Below, one piece after another: positions 42,447-53,639 of a stretch of 64,000 bases of DNA. Origin of the DNA: Liolophura sinensis. Lineage: Eukaryota > Mollusca > Polyplacophora > Chitonida > Chitonidae. Every line of letters starts with the position of its first letter. The first letter of the stretch is position 1. The notes beneath the pieces were generated by a model, which was not told the origin of the DNA, did no database searches, and saw only the letters and a program-made list of their open reading frames with translations. Made by a program: the position numbers and the translations under genes. The stretch lies in assembly GCF_032854445.1 (NCBI RefSeq), contig NC_088306.1, positions 10,504,193-10,568,192 on the forward strand, written 5' to 3'.

Positions 42447-43645
42447 TCAATACTTGTATATAAATATATAAATAAATACTTGTATATAAATATATAAATA
42501 AATACTTGTATATAAAAAAAAAAATAATTGTAAATTAATAAATAAATAAATAAATAAATAAATACCGTTGGGCAATGCTGAGCCAGACTCAGTGTACGCA
42601 CGTGTTTAAGAGCATTATTTATCCAAGAAAGTATACGTACACATATAATTCAGGATTAGTTCACGTATGTCTTTGTGTTTGGACACTCATCTAAGTGAAG
42701 AATTCTTTGAGTACAGTATTAAACACGAATGATGTAAATAAATTTAGGTTGTCACCAATGGCTAAGAGAACCTGAAGTGCTGAATTTGATGCCATTATCC
42801 TTCGCCCACTAACCGCCCCTGTTAGGGTAACTGTTGGTGGCGGATTGTATCAAAATGAATAGCAATTTATCTTGGGAAACAAGAATTAAGACGAAATCAG
42901 GTGGAATTTAAGCATAGAACCATTGTGTTTTACATTTTGGTGATAGTGACATGGCTAGTGAAAACTAAATGACTTTCAGCAAAGATACTAAAACCAGAGC
43001 AGGGACAACAGAGTCATAATTAGCAAATGGTAACAGGTAACAGTTGAAATAGGGCCTCTTGCCAGGTTAGCTCAGTGAGGGTATTATTCCAACTGTTCAT
43101 GTAAATGCTTAAATAGTAGCAAATTACACGCCCCCTGGCACTATGACTTAAGCATAATTAGGTAAAAAAATGCAGAGATGTTCGTTGCATTTCATTACAC
43201 ATCACTGATCTAGAATTACTCAAAATGTTGGGTCGTCGTCTTACGTAAAGTACAATCACATTCAATCAATGCCTAATGACCTTTTATCTGGGCGATAATT
43301 AAGGCAGAGGTTAACGTAAAAGTCGTTTAAGTACCCGTCATGATATCTCACGGATTTCATACGAATGCACATTCATTACTGCAAAATTGACCTTGCATGC
43401 GTCGGGAATAAAAGGAATTTACAGTGTTTGGCCAAATCATGTTTTTAACCTTTATGTTTTCTAGCTTAGATTTTTGTCCCATTATCGTGTGTTTCTGGCA
43501 TAGTTTCTCACGCTAGAGAACAAAGAGTTTAGCACAAAGCTTTTATATCCGGAACCATTTACTGTAATTGGCGAGTGTATTGCAAGAGACCTAAAAGTCA
43601 TCGGGCATGCGTTTTGGACATCGACTTGACTATGCATTTGTCACG

Positions 43646-43783
43646 ATGGCTGCTGAACGGCACCGCGAACCTCCGCTCGACGTGATTGCTCGTCCAAGCG
43701 GCAATGGTGCCCGAACAAGACAAAGCTCTCTTCACGGAGACGTTTCTGGGAAACTTCGCTTAAGCCAGCAGGATCAGCTGTAG
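43646..43783 (+). other. Short open frame, 45 codons, possible first exon
   Basis: MAAERHREPPLDVIARPSGN, then an Arg/Ser/Gln-rich end and TAG. The ATG context CACGATGGCTGC resembles both a Kozak and a YY1-type start, and the surroundings are richer in CG dinucleotides than most of the region. There is no strong donor and no recognised domain. Confidence 0.2.
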
Positions 43784-44532
43784 AGACGCTACTCTCGTTA
43801 GCTGTCCAGTTTTAATCGACGTCCCTTGACAGGGTTTATTTGTGAGGCCAAAATATGAGCGTCCTTAACACGCTAGTCCGCCCCCAATTAGCACGTCATT
43901 AACACGCGCGGAACTCTGGAAGATATCAGTGATGCTATGAGGATAGCGCTGAATCTCTGTCTGAAACAGGCGGCTCACAACAGCACAAATTACCGACTAA
44001 GTGTTTCCCCTCATGGAAATGAGGTGTAAAAGATCTTGTGAAACAAAGAAATCGAGTTTGCACTTCCAAAGCACCATCACTAACGAGCATACCAAATTTA
44101 CAGTTAGGCAGAAGCGTTTCTCCGACCGCAGACAATCGACTCGTGACCATTGATGTTGCATGCTCGAATCCAGCTCCCGCTGAGTCGACTTCGGATTTTT
44201 GCTGGGACACTTGTTAGGTTCCAATAACGAAGTGCCGTGGTTCAATTTCGTTCCTCCAACTATATAAACCGTATGAAAAAAGTACACAAAAGCACAATGT
44301 TTTAGAAAAACACAAAAAAAAAACAAAACAAAAGCACCCCCCCCCCAAATAGCCCCCCTCCCCAATGTGTAAGATTCTCACCAAAAACATGACTAAATAA
44401 ATAAAATCAGATTACAGTTACAAATTTGACACCATGTATAGTGAATACAAAACTCGCTAAAATAGCAATCTTTTTCGCACCAAATTGCGTGATTCTAAAC
44501 TTTTAAGAAAGCGTTTATACAATCACACTTAA

Positions 44533-44690
44533 GTGGCCGTACGTGGGAAAGTCTGTCAGCAACCTGCGGATGGTAGTGGGTTTCCCCGGGCTCTGCCCGG
44601 TTTCCTCCCATCATAATGCTGGCCGCCGTCGTATAAGTGAAATATTCTTGAGTACGGCGTAAAGCACCAATCAAATAAATAAATAAATAC
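44533..44690 (+). mobile_element. SINE family A, 3' part
   Basis: CGTACGTGGGAAAGTCTGTC through tail CCAATCAAATAAATAAATA. Confidence 0.85.
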
Positions 44691-44831
44691 ACTTCAGTGC
44701 TAGTATGTCTGAGTTGTCGCTCAATTAGGCAGGCATTGGTTTAACATCATAGCCAAGAATATTTCACTTACACCATGGCAGTAACTCTTAGCGGTTGTGA
44801 AACCGGTGTGATCTGGTGTAATCTACCGACA

Positions 44832-45178
44832 TTGTCAGTGAGTGAGTGCTTGGGGTTTAACGTCGTACTTAACAATTATTCAGTCATATGACGACGAAGG
44901 AGTCCTTAAAGTGCAAGTAATATGCTTCCTTGTTTCAGGACGGACTTCCACCGCTCATTAATCTTGTACTGTTTCACTGAGACGACTTACCGAAGGCAAG
45001 TAATCCATCCCACCCGACCCATCACACTGATACGGGTCAACCAGTCATTGCACTTTCCCCGCAATGCTGAACGCCAAGCGAGGGAAATAGTCGTAGGTGT
45101 GACTCGACCCAGGATTGATCCTGGATCTACCGCTCTCGAAGCTGAGGCTCTACCAGCTGTGCTTTCAAGGCTTGCCCG
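44832..45178 (-). mobile_element. SINE family B, nearly full length
   Basis: Opens GAGTGAGTGCTTGGGGTTTA on the + strand and closes with TCTACCAGCTGTGCTTTCAA (reverse of the head). Shares all main blocks with 36787-37137. Confidence 0.85.
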
Positions 45179-45189
45179 ACATTTTGAAA

Positions 45190-46690
45190 GTTACCAACTT
45201 TCCAGGGATATATAAATATGCACACCACTGGTGGAAGAGAAGTGATCTTTAACGAACATAACACTACTCAAACGATCAAACAAACAACGTCAATTACTTA
45301 TTTTCACATAAACCGTGGGGAGGGGGGAGGGGGATAAAGTCCATCTCCATGCACCTTACGTGCTTCGTGCGTAAGATATCATTCAAAAGTATTGAAATAT
45401 GTTTTTGTTTTTGTCGACCATATTTAAATGATGAACGATTGCTTATTTGCTCGAAATTTTATGTCGTTTTAAATATTATTTTGGTCACATGAGAACAGGT
45501 CGGATGTACTGACATATCTATAGTACTGGAACGCCTTGGCGAGGGCACCAAATCTGACCAATCTCTCCCAATCACAGTATACATACACTTTTCCTGCCAG
45601 TAGTTGGACTACCGCCTACGCTTAATGCCACGCCGGTGAAATCCTACCATAATACGCCTACTCTCGAATAGGCATAGCATTTTCTTGATGTCACAAGAGC
45701 TGTCATTTTCTAGCCCAAAGGATGTTTTCGTGAATATCTTCAAAAGGAAGCGCAGTCCACATATTCGAAAAAAGTACAAGATCAAATATATTTTCCACCT
45801 AATAAAGAAAAAAAGTTATGCATTAATTGGCACGTCAAAATTAAGTTGAATGGTACACCTGATAAAGAATATTTGGCTCAGTGTACAAGTATATTACGGC
45901 GGTCGTATATCGTACACCTCCCCCAGCAGGGGGTGAGTATTTTTCTCAGTATCTAAAAAAAAAAACAAAACCCAACAATATTCAGCAGACTACTACAATG
46001 TATAGGCAAAGCTAGGACGATGGGTTTGTAAATCACAATGCCCATTAATCCAGTCCAGTAATCGTACCAAATCTCTTCTCTTCGTTTTTCATCGATTCAC
46101 TCTTTTCACCCAGCAACCAAAACATTTCCGGGTTTATCTTTTAACACCGAGATATACCCACCAGAAGGTAATTCAAGTGGCCGCCATTCTGGTTCCAAAA
46201 CGAGGCTGAAGTGTCTCAGGAATGTTTGTGGGGTCATGTTTCATCAGACCGGCTAGGGCGTCGGACAATGGTGCCACAAAGGTTCTGTCCACACAGAGAT
46301 TATAAAGATCGATGATTCCGTGGATCGATCAAATCAGGCTTTTGGGTTTCGACGACATTTTATGAAAGTTTCAACGTTTCCAAAAAAAAAAAAAAGAAAG
46401 AGAAAAGAATAGACAGGATAAAAAGGAGAATCAATTCCGTATGATTATAAGACACCGTGCAGCGGATTTCAGCTGTAGAGCATGACAGCAAAACAATGCG
46501 TCCGAATGCGTCACAATCCTTTAGTGAAACCTTTCTTCCAGACCTAAGCCGGGAGAAAATCTGACCACGAGTTTGCTTTTGTTCACTGAGTTGTCTTCAA
46601 ACCAAGCAAAAACAAACTCCCTGCAATCTTGGGCTGGATTACATCTATGTTCTTCTCATTTCATCAGGAAAACTATAGATAGTTGTGAAA
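45190..46690. other. Non-coding stretch with regulatory-like motifs
   Basis: No gene recognised. A CTCF-like 13-mer CCAGCAGGGGGTG lies at 45923-45935. An ETS-like CCGGAAAT (- strand) lies near 46130, and a YY1-like AGAATGGCGGCC (- strand) near 46180. A 46-codon open frame on the - strand (about 46180-46325) has protein-like composition but no exon signals. Confidence 0.3.
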
Positions 46691-46693
46691 ATT

Positions 46694-46697
<4 letters not shown>

Positions 46698-46769
<72 letters not shown>

Positions 46770-46770
46770 C
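46698..46770. repeat. (AT)n microsatellite, interrupted
   Basis: About 35 AT units with one break at 46743. Confidence 0.95.
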
Positions 46771-47137
46771 CACAAACCCACACATTTCCGTGTGTGTAAA
46801 ACGTATCTAACCAGTTTGGCTGGCCTCTTACTCGTTCATTCGTTCAAACGATTTTGTAGCATTTACAGATATATATCTACTCAACAATCTAGCCTCGGAC
46901 CCATTAGTTCATTCCAGCGTGTTCACAACTAGCAGTATTGCGCCTTATCAATTGTCTAGCCACTTACCCTGTCATTTGTTCAAACATCCACTTGGCACGT
47001 ATAGCTGCTCACCAAGCGATCTAACCACTCACTCATACATCCATCTGTCCAAACGTATACGTAACAGGTATAGCTGCTCGCCAAGCCATCCAACCAATCA
47101 CCCATCCATTCATCCGAAAGTCCACATAACACATATA

Positions 47138-47749
47138 TCGGGTGGGCCTAAAAAATGAGCCATATTTTGATGCTGCATTGCTCCATTATGCTTTGTTCAA
47201 ACTCTTTCAAACATTAGACACTCAAATGACATGATTTTGTTAATATACTGACCAATTTTCAAGGTCATAGCTTGAGTAGTCTGTACACAGGGTTAAAATG
47301 AACACATAGCCTCAAAAACACACGCTCCGCTGACCCACATTGCACCACCTGTCAGGTGTCATGAGTAGAGCGCACGCTGCACCTGTGTGATACGCGTCAA
47401 TAAAGTGTTGTCCGGAAAAATTGTCTGGATGTAGTGTCAGAGAAACCCTTCTGCCAGAAAGGCACACGTTTTGCTGAATCAAGATGGTTTTCTCTCCGGC
47501 GGACAAGGAATTGATCGTCTTTTCAAGTAAAACAAGGTAGGACATCATTTTGAAAGGTCCGGAACATGCGTTTTTGAGTCTGTTTTGATCTTGGTCCCAT
47601 GAACAGAAATCTTAAAGGATGAAATTGAAATTTGGTCTGTATACTTAGGACATGATGGCTTTTGGGTGTGTAAATTTTTAGAAGCTGACGGAAGAGGGTT
47701 TCGGAGATACTGAGTTTCAAAGTACGGCCCATTTTTTATACCCACCCGA
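47138..47749. mobile_element. 612-bp mariner-like non-autonomous element
   Basis: The ends are inverted repeats: left TCGGGTGGGCCTAAAAAATG, right (reverse complement) TCGGGTGGGTATAAAAAATG, with about 30 of 35 bases matching. TA dinucleotides flank both ends (47136-47137 and 47750-47751), as expected for Tc1/mariner insertion. The interior has only an 18-codon frame from 47483 and no DDE domain, so it is an internally deleted copy. It sits inside the 65-70-bp array, and joining the flanks restores an array-like ACACATA...GCTGCTC sequence. Confidence 0.85.
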
Positions 47750-48130
47750 TAAAGCTGCTCACCAAATCATCTAAGCACCCACCCATCCATTTATCCAAAT
47801 GTACACGTAACACATATAGCTGCTCGTCAAGCCGTCTGACCACTCACCCATCCATTTATCCAAACGTACACGTAACACATATAACTGCTCGCCCAGCAAT
47901 CTAACCACTCACCCATGCATTTTTCCGAACATACACGTAACACATAAATAGCTGCTCGCCAAGCCATCTAACCACTCACCCATCCATTTATCCGAATGTG
48001 CACGTATCACATATAGCTGCTCGCCAAGCCATCTAACCATTCATTCATTTGTCCACACGTAGAGATAACAAGCATACCTGCTCGTCAAGCCATCTGACCA
48101 CTCACCCATCCATTTCTCAAAACGTACACG

Positions 48131-48300
48131 TAGCCAGAAAGCGAACGGAGCTCGGACAAAATGCCATTGAAAATCGTGTGGAATTTCTCGGACAAAACTC
48201 TCAAACCTAATTTTCAGCTGAGTACGGTGGATAAAGAGCCCTTGTCCATCCTACCGTGTCATCTTTTCCTCAGCTCGCATTGATGTTAACTGCTCGTCCA
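48131..48300. repeat. Dispersed block X, copy 1
   Basis: Starts CCAGAAAGCGAACGGAGCTC and ends GCTCGCATTGATGTTAACTG. Shared with 48522-48690 and, less closely, 53130-53300. Confidence 0.85.
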
Positions 48301-48521
48301 CTCACCCATCCATTTATCCGAATGTGCACGTAATACATATAACTGCTCGCCCAGCAATCTAACCACTCACCCATGCATTTATCCGAATGTGCACGTATCA
48401 CATATAGCTGCTCGCCAAGCCATCTAACCATTCATTCATTTGTCCACACGTAGAGGTAACACGCATACCTGCTCGCCAAGCCATCTGACCACTCACCCAT
48501 CCATTTCTCAAAACGTACACG

Positions 48522-48690
48522 TAGCCAGAAAGCGAACGGAGCTCGGACAAAATGCCATTGAAAATCGTGTGGAATTTCTCGGACAAAACTCTCAAACCTA
48601 ATTTTCAGCTGAGTACGGTGAATAAAGAGCCATTGTCGATCCTACCGTGTCATCTTTTCCTCAGCTCGCATTGATGTTAACTGCTCGCCC
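48522..48690. repeat. Dispersed block X, copy 2
   Basis: Near-identical to copy 1 (GTGGATAAAGAGCCCTTGTC differs from GTGAATAAAGAGCCATTGTC), so it arose by duplication of a larger array segment. Confidence 0.85.
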
Positions 48691-49376
48691 ACCCACCCAT
48701 CCATTTATCCGAATGTGCACGTAACACATATAACTGCTCGCCCAGCAATTTAATCACTCACCCATCCATTTATCCGAATGTGCACGTAACACATATAACT
48801 GCTCGCCCAGCAATCTAACCACTCACCCATGCATTTATCCGAATGTGCACGTAACACATATAGCTGCTAATTAAGCCATCTGATCATTTCACCCATCAAG
48901 TTGTCCAAATGTAAATGTAACACATATAGCTGCTCACCAAGCCATCTAACCATTCATTCATTCATTTGTCCACACGTACAGGTAACAGGCATAACTGCTC
49001 GCCAAGCCATCTGACCACTCACCCATCCATTTGTCCAAAGGTACACGTAACACATATAGCTGCTCGCCGGGCCATCTGACCATTCACCCGTCAAGTTGTC
49101 CAAACATAAATGTAACACTTATATCTGATCGTCAAGCCATCTGATCATTCACACATCAATCTGTCCAAATGCATATGTAACTGTTCACCAGCTCATCTAA
49201 CACCATACACATCCATTCGTCCAAATGCGTGTGTATTACACTTAAAGCTGCATGGCTCACTGTACACATGTATCAGGTCAGCAATCTATCAGCTTACTCA
49301 TCCATTCTTCCAAACGTGAACCTATCTTAGGCGTCGATCTGTATAAGAGTCCTTTGTCAGTCAGATCACGTGTTGG

Positions 49377-50690
49377 AGTCCGCTGCAACTTTAAGTCAGG
49401 TGGCTTCTCACACAGCTAGGTCAGAGCGGTGGTTTGGTTACCTCAACCCATTCAAACCGCTGCGACTTTAAGTCAGGTGGCTTCTCACGCAGCTATGTCA
49501 GAGCGGTGGTTTGGTTACTTCATGCCATTCAAACCGCTGCGAATTTCAGTCAGGTGGCTTCTCACACAGCTAGGTCAGACGGGTGGTTTCGTTACCTCAA
49601 CCCATTCAAACTGCTACGACTTTCAGTGAGGTGGCTTCTCACACAGCTAGGTCATAGTGGTGGTTTGGTTACTTCAACCCATTCAAACCGCTGCGACTTT
49701 CAATCAGGTGGCTTCTCACGCAGCTAGGTCAGACGGGTGGTTTGGTTACCTCAACCCATTCAAACCGCTGCGACTTTCAGTCAGGTGGCTTCTCACGCAG
49801 CTAGGTCAGAGCGGTGGTTTGGTTACTTCATGCCATTCAAACCGCTGCGACTTTCAGTCAGGTGGTTTCTCACACAACTAGGTCAGACGGGTGGTTTGGT
49901 TACCTCAACCCATTCAAACTGCTACGACTTTCAGTCAGGTGGCTTCTCACACAGCTAGGTCAGGGCGGTGGTTTGGTTACTGAACCCATTCAAACTGCTA
50001 CGACTTTCAGTCAGGTGGTTTCTCACGCAGCTAGGTCAGAGCGGTGGTTTGGTTACTTCATGCCATTCAAACCGCTGCGAATTTCAGTCAGGTGATTTCT
50101 CACACAACTAGGTCAGAGCGGTGGTTTGGTTACTTCATGCCATTCAAACTGCTACGACTTTCAGTCAGGTGGCTTCTCACACAGCTAGGTCAGAGCGGTG
50201 GTTTGGTTACCTTATGCCATTCAAACCGCTGCGACTTTCAGTCAGGTGGTTTCTCACACAACTAGGTCAGAGCGGTGGTTTGGTTACTTCAACCCATTCA
50301 AACCGCTGCGACTTTCAGTCAGGTGGCTTCTCACGCAGCTAGGTCAGAGCGGTGGTTTGGTTACTTCAACCCATTCAAACTGCTACGACTTTCAGTCAGG
50401 TGGCTTCTCCCACAGCTAGGTCAGAGCGGTGGTTTGGTTACTTCATGCCATTCAAACCGCTGCGACTTTCAGTCAGGTGGCTTCTCACGCAGCTAGGTCA
50501 GAGCGGTGGTTTCGTTACCTCAACCCATTCAAACCGCTACGACTTTCAGTCAGGTGGCTTCTCACGCAGCGAGGTCAGAGCGGTGGTTTGGTTACTTCAA
50601 CCCATTCAAACCGCTACGACTTTCAGTCAGGTGGCTTCTCACGCAGCGAGGTCAGAGGGGTGGTTTGGTTACTTCATGCCATTCAAACCT
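49377..50690. repeat. 77-bp tandem array, about 17 copies
   Basis: Unit: GTCAGGTGGCTTCTCACGCA, GCTAGGTCAGAGCGGTGGTT, TGGTTACTTCAACCCATTCA, AACCGCTGCGACTTTCA. Two alternating forms of the third block (TTCAACCC and TTCATGCC) are interspersed. The array has no stops in the + frames, producing many overlapping open frames that are artefacts. Confidence 0.97.
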
Positions 50691-50744
50691 GACAGCAGTC
50701 GAATCAATATCATCAAGTGAAATAAATTTATTTACTTTGTTAAA

Positions 50745-50960
50745 ATTTTATTTAGACTGGTGTTTTACGGAACTTGTTTTTTTAGACTGGTGCTTTACGC
50801 CGCACTGATACGACGGCGGGTTGCATTATTGTGGGAGGAAACCAGGCAGAGCCTGTGAAAAACCCACGATAACCCGCAGGCTGGTAACAGACCTTCCCAC
50901 GAACGGTCAGAGAGGAAGCCAGCATGAGTAACCGCTTTTGTGAGAGGCTCTTGGTTAACT
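50745..50960 (-). mobile_element. SINE family A, with tail duplication
   Basis: TTAGACTGGTGTTTTACGGA and TTAGACTGGTGCTTTACGCC show the tail end twice, followed by the body to a degraded head. It lies directly after the 77-bp array. Confidence 0.75.
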
Positions 50961-50964
50961 CAAG

Positions 50965-52030
50965 TTTGCAAGGCCTTTCTGGATACATACCACAGTTGTC
51001 GCATTTACAATATGGGTTATTACTGTATGAACCTATGACCCATGAGCATGTAAGCATGTAAGACTTTATTTTGTAATGACGGACAGTAGACATCAAGCAT
51101 TTGCTGTCTCTATACAAGTGTCTTCGGAGAGGAGAGAGCATCATGATCAAGTAAGTTGGACTTTAAGGCTCAGCTGATTTAAAAGATTTGTCAGCAATCA
51201 ATTTCTCCAACTTTCGTAGCTTTTTGTCAGCAGTTAAAACACATGTCGATTTATTTCATCAGGTTTGATAGTATAATATTACAAAATGTACTTCTCATAT
51301 ATGTGGGCAAATTAGTAGGAAGCGATTTTTATCTTAAACGTCAGGGTTAGTATTAGTTTTCCTTGGTCAACAGGCAGTTTGTTAGACTTGTGCTACCTTC
51401 AAGTTTTGCTCGGTAATGCGCAGGAAGAAGCTTTTAAAGGCAAAGAAAACACTAAAATAAAGTATTTATCAGTTGAAAGACATTTAAACACTGTTCAGGA
51501 AAATAGTTTGATTCATTTTTGTTAGAACTTTTCTAACCGACTAAAATGCATTCAAAACGTAGAATTCTGTTGCGGTCTGTTGGGACCCATCAGGTATCAG
51601 TGACGTCACAGCAAATATTTTTTGGCCTAAAATAGTACCTTTCAAGGTCTACATTTGTAGAATGTATCTAAATGAAAATGCATTTTGAATTACGAAATAT
51701 AGCAGTCTATATATGTCAAGGGACAAAGTCTATATATGTCAAGTGACATCCCTGATCTCATTATTGTAAGAAGAGGCCACAGTAGAATCCAAAGTTTTAT
51801 ACGTATTTAACTAGGGCGAAAATTATTCTAAAACTAATTTGTCGGATAATATTTAATGGTCTTTCATCTCACAAGTATTTCATGTTAGTGTGTTCTTTGC
51901 TTTTAATCTGGCTTTAATCTGACACTCCAAGCTTCCTTATATTGTGATTGTATTTAAATAGCGTTGCATACAATAACTTGACATTTCATATATCATACTG
52001 AAGTCTCCCCTACTAAGTGTGCCCCCCCCC
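50965..52030. other. AT-rich DNA, nothing recognised
   Basis: No open frame of note, no SINE. A 13-C run at 52022 ends it. A short direct duplication, CTATATATGTCAAGGGACA, occurs near 51708-51745. Confidence 0.5.
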
Positions 52031-52034
52031 CCCC

Positions 52035-52288
52035 CGTTGTCTGGTTGTTAGCGTACTAGTGCAGCATAATATCCAAACAGTCTCTCACCAGTGCTTCCGA
52101 TTGAAGTTCAAGTCCAGCCCCTTTGCATGTTGACTTTCTCTTTGGTCGTACGCGGGAAGGACTTCCAGTAACATGTGCAGGGTCGTGAGTATCCACGGGC
52201 TCTGTTCGGTCTCCTCTCACTACAATGCCATCGTATAAGTGAAATATTCTTGAGTACGGTGTAAAATTTCTATCAAATAAATATAATA
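52035..52288 (+). mobile_element. SINE family A, full length, diverged
   Basis: GTTGTCTGGTTGTTAGCG head, AGTTCAAGTCCAGCC box B, body and tail TCAAATAAATATAATAATC. Confidence 0.75.
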
Positions 52289-52769
52289 ATCTACTCAGGC
52301 TTGAAAGTCGTCTCTGCCATCCTTAATAAATGTATACGTTGAATTAAAAGTTTCATGAAGACATTAATTTTACCTACGCATTGGGCATGGGTAAACTCAA
52401 GATTATCTTACAAATGATTTAATTTTGACACCCAGTTGTCTTTGTTTCGTTGTTTAACAGTCACCCACAAACATATTGTAATGAAATCTTGTCGTACGCC
52501 TATCCATTATTTAACAGCTGAAAGCCTCTTGGCCAACATTGTGTTGCCACCGGTTATCTCCAACAAATGGTTTCACATTGGCGTACTGGCTCTATGTACC
52601 CACTCTATGACTGGTACATTTGCAAATACAGGCATAACGCGTTTATCAAAACAAATCTAGCATACAACCAACTTGTCGTTGAATGTGTATAAACATGGAT
52701 TCAGACTAAAATTGACCATTCTTGATTGATCTTTCAATGTGTTTTGGGGCATTTGCAAAGGATCCACCA

Positions 52770-52771
<2 letters not shown>

Positions 52772-52839
<68 letters not shown>

Positions 52840-52840
52840 T
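52772..52840. repeat. (AAT)n microsatellite
   Basis: About 23 uninterrupted trinucleotide units; the source of the poly-Ile open frame. Confidence 0.97.
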
Positions 52841-53129
52841 CCAAGAAAATATAATTTTTGGAAAGTAAATTTGTCAACAACTTATTATCATAATAGAAAC
52901 TCAGATTATTATTATATGTTAGGGAAGAGCATGTTACCTACACCTGCACATAGGGCAACCGGACGCTGAATTCAAATTCGCAACCTGGTAATCGGTCAGG
53001 GATTATTGATCTCTATCACAGTCAGATCTTTTGATCACTCGGTCTTGGTTTACATTCCACAATACGATGACGAATGTCTAACATTCATAGCCAGGCCACC
53101 GATTTACAGGCATGATCAGCACCATGCTC

Positions 53130-53300
53130 TGTCAGAAAACGAACGGAGCTCAGACGACACGCCAATGAAAATCGTGTGGAATTTCTCGAGGACAAAACTC
53201 TCAAACCTAATTTTCAGTTGAATACGGAGAATAGAGAACCCTTGTCGATCCTACCGTGTCATCTTTTCCTCTGCTCGCATTGATGTTAACCGCGTCTTGA
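53130..53300. repeat. Dispersed block X, copy 3, outside the array
   Basis: GAAAACGAACGGAGCTCAGA to GCTCGCATTGATGTTAACCG. More diverged, without array units around it, and it ends just before the promoter-like region at 53330. Confidence 0.85.
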
Positions 53301-53319
53301 TCACAAATCGATAAACTGG

Positions 53320-53560
53320 ATGCTTCTCAACGGTCCCGCCATGCGGCAATCTTATTTAAATTTCACGCATCTGACTTTACACTAAAGCCGTCACGTGACT
53401 CGCGCACCGGGCCAGCTAAGCGTTTTATTGGATATTTGTAAGCCAATGAAAGTGGAGAGATTCCGAATGCCTGGTTGCGTCTTTTCAGACGTCTTTTTTG
53501 GTGTTTTGTTCAGAAGATGCCGGGTGCGAGTAAGAACACAGCTTTGGTCTTAGCCGGGAA
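53320..53560 (+). promoter_or_regulatory. Promoter-like region
   Basis: Contains GTCACGTGACTCGCGC (E-box/USF-like), a CCAAT box in AGCCAATGAAAG near 53452, and several CG dinucleotides in an otherwise AT-rich region. It directly precedes two start codons in a good context and a consensus donor. The orientation is inferred from the exon that follows. Confidence 0.35.
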
Positions 53561-53562
53561 CA

Positions 53563-53622
53563 ATGGCGAACCTGGCATCGATCTTTCATAATCTGGGCGA
53601 TAAGACGGGAAAGAGACCCCCA
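53563..53622 (+). CDS. Candidate first coding exon, unknown gene
   Basis: ATG in context AACAATGGC, 20 codons reading MANLASIFHNLGDKTGKRPP, then the consensus donor CCA|gtgagt. A second ATG at 53517 opens a 24-codon overlapping frame (MPGASKNTALVLAGNNGEPG...) that stops at 53591 and would act as an upstream ORF. I do not recognise the peptide, and no continuation exon was found in the 10 kb to the right. Alternatives are a non-coding first exon or chance. Confidence 0.3.
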
Positions 53623-53639
53623 GTGAGTTTACCGTTCTA

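Larger units (their letters stand above)
38700..43640. other. Gene-poor region upstream of SF3A1
   Basis: Upstream flank of SF3A1, AT-rich, with SINE pieces and microsatellites listed separately. Small local repeats include ATCCTGTTTTAA three times at about 39960-39988, AGGATAGCAG-type duplications at 40755-40860, and a 25-bp AATAAATACTTGTATATAAA repeat at 42445-42520. No open frame here looks coding. Confidence 0.5.
46930..49320. repeat. 65-70-bp diverged tandem repeat array
   Basis: Unit built from CACCCATCCATTTATCCGAA, TGTGCACGTAACACATATAG and CTGCTCGCCAAGCCATCTAA. It is interrupted by a mariner-like element (47138-47749) and contains two copies of an unrelated block (48131-48300 and 48522-48690), giving a higher-order period of about 391 bp. 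Confidence 0.88.

Noticed and set aside
49429-50808. Many overlapping open frames (MVWLLHAIQTAATFSQV...) on the + strand
   Set aside because: Artefact of the 77-bp array without stop codons; the same peptide appears in shifted frames.
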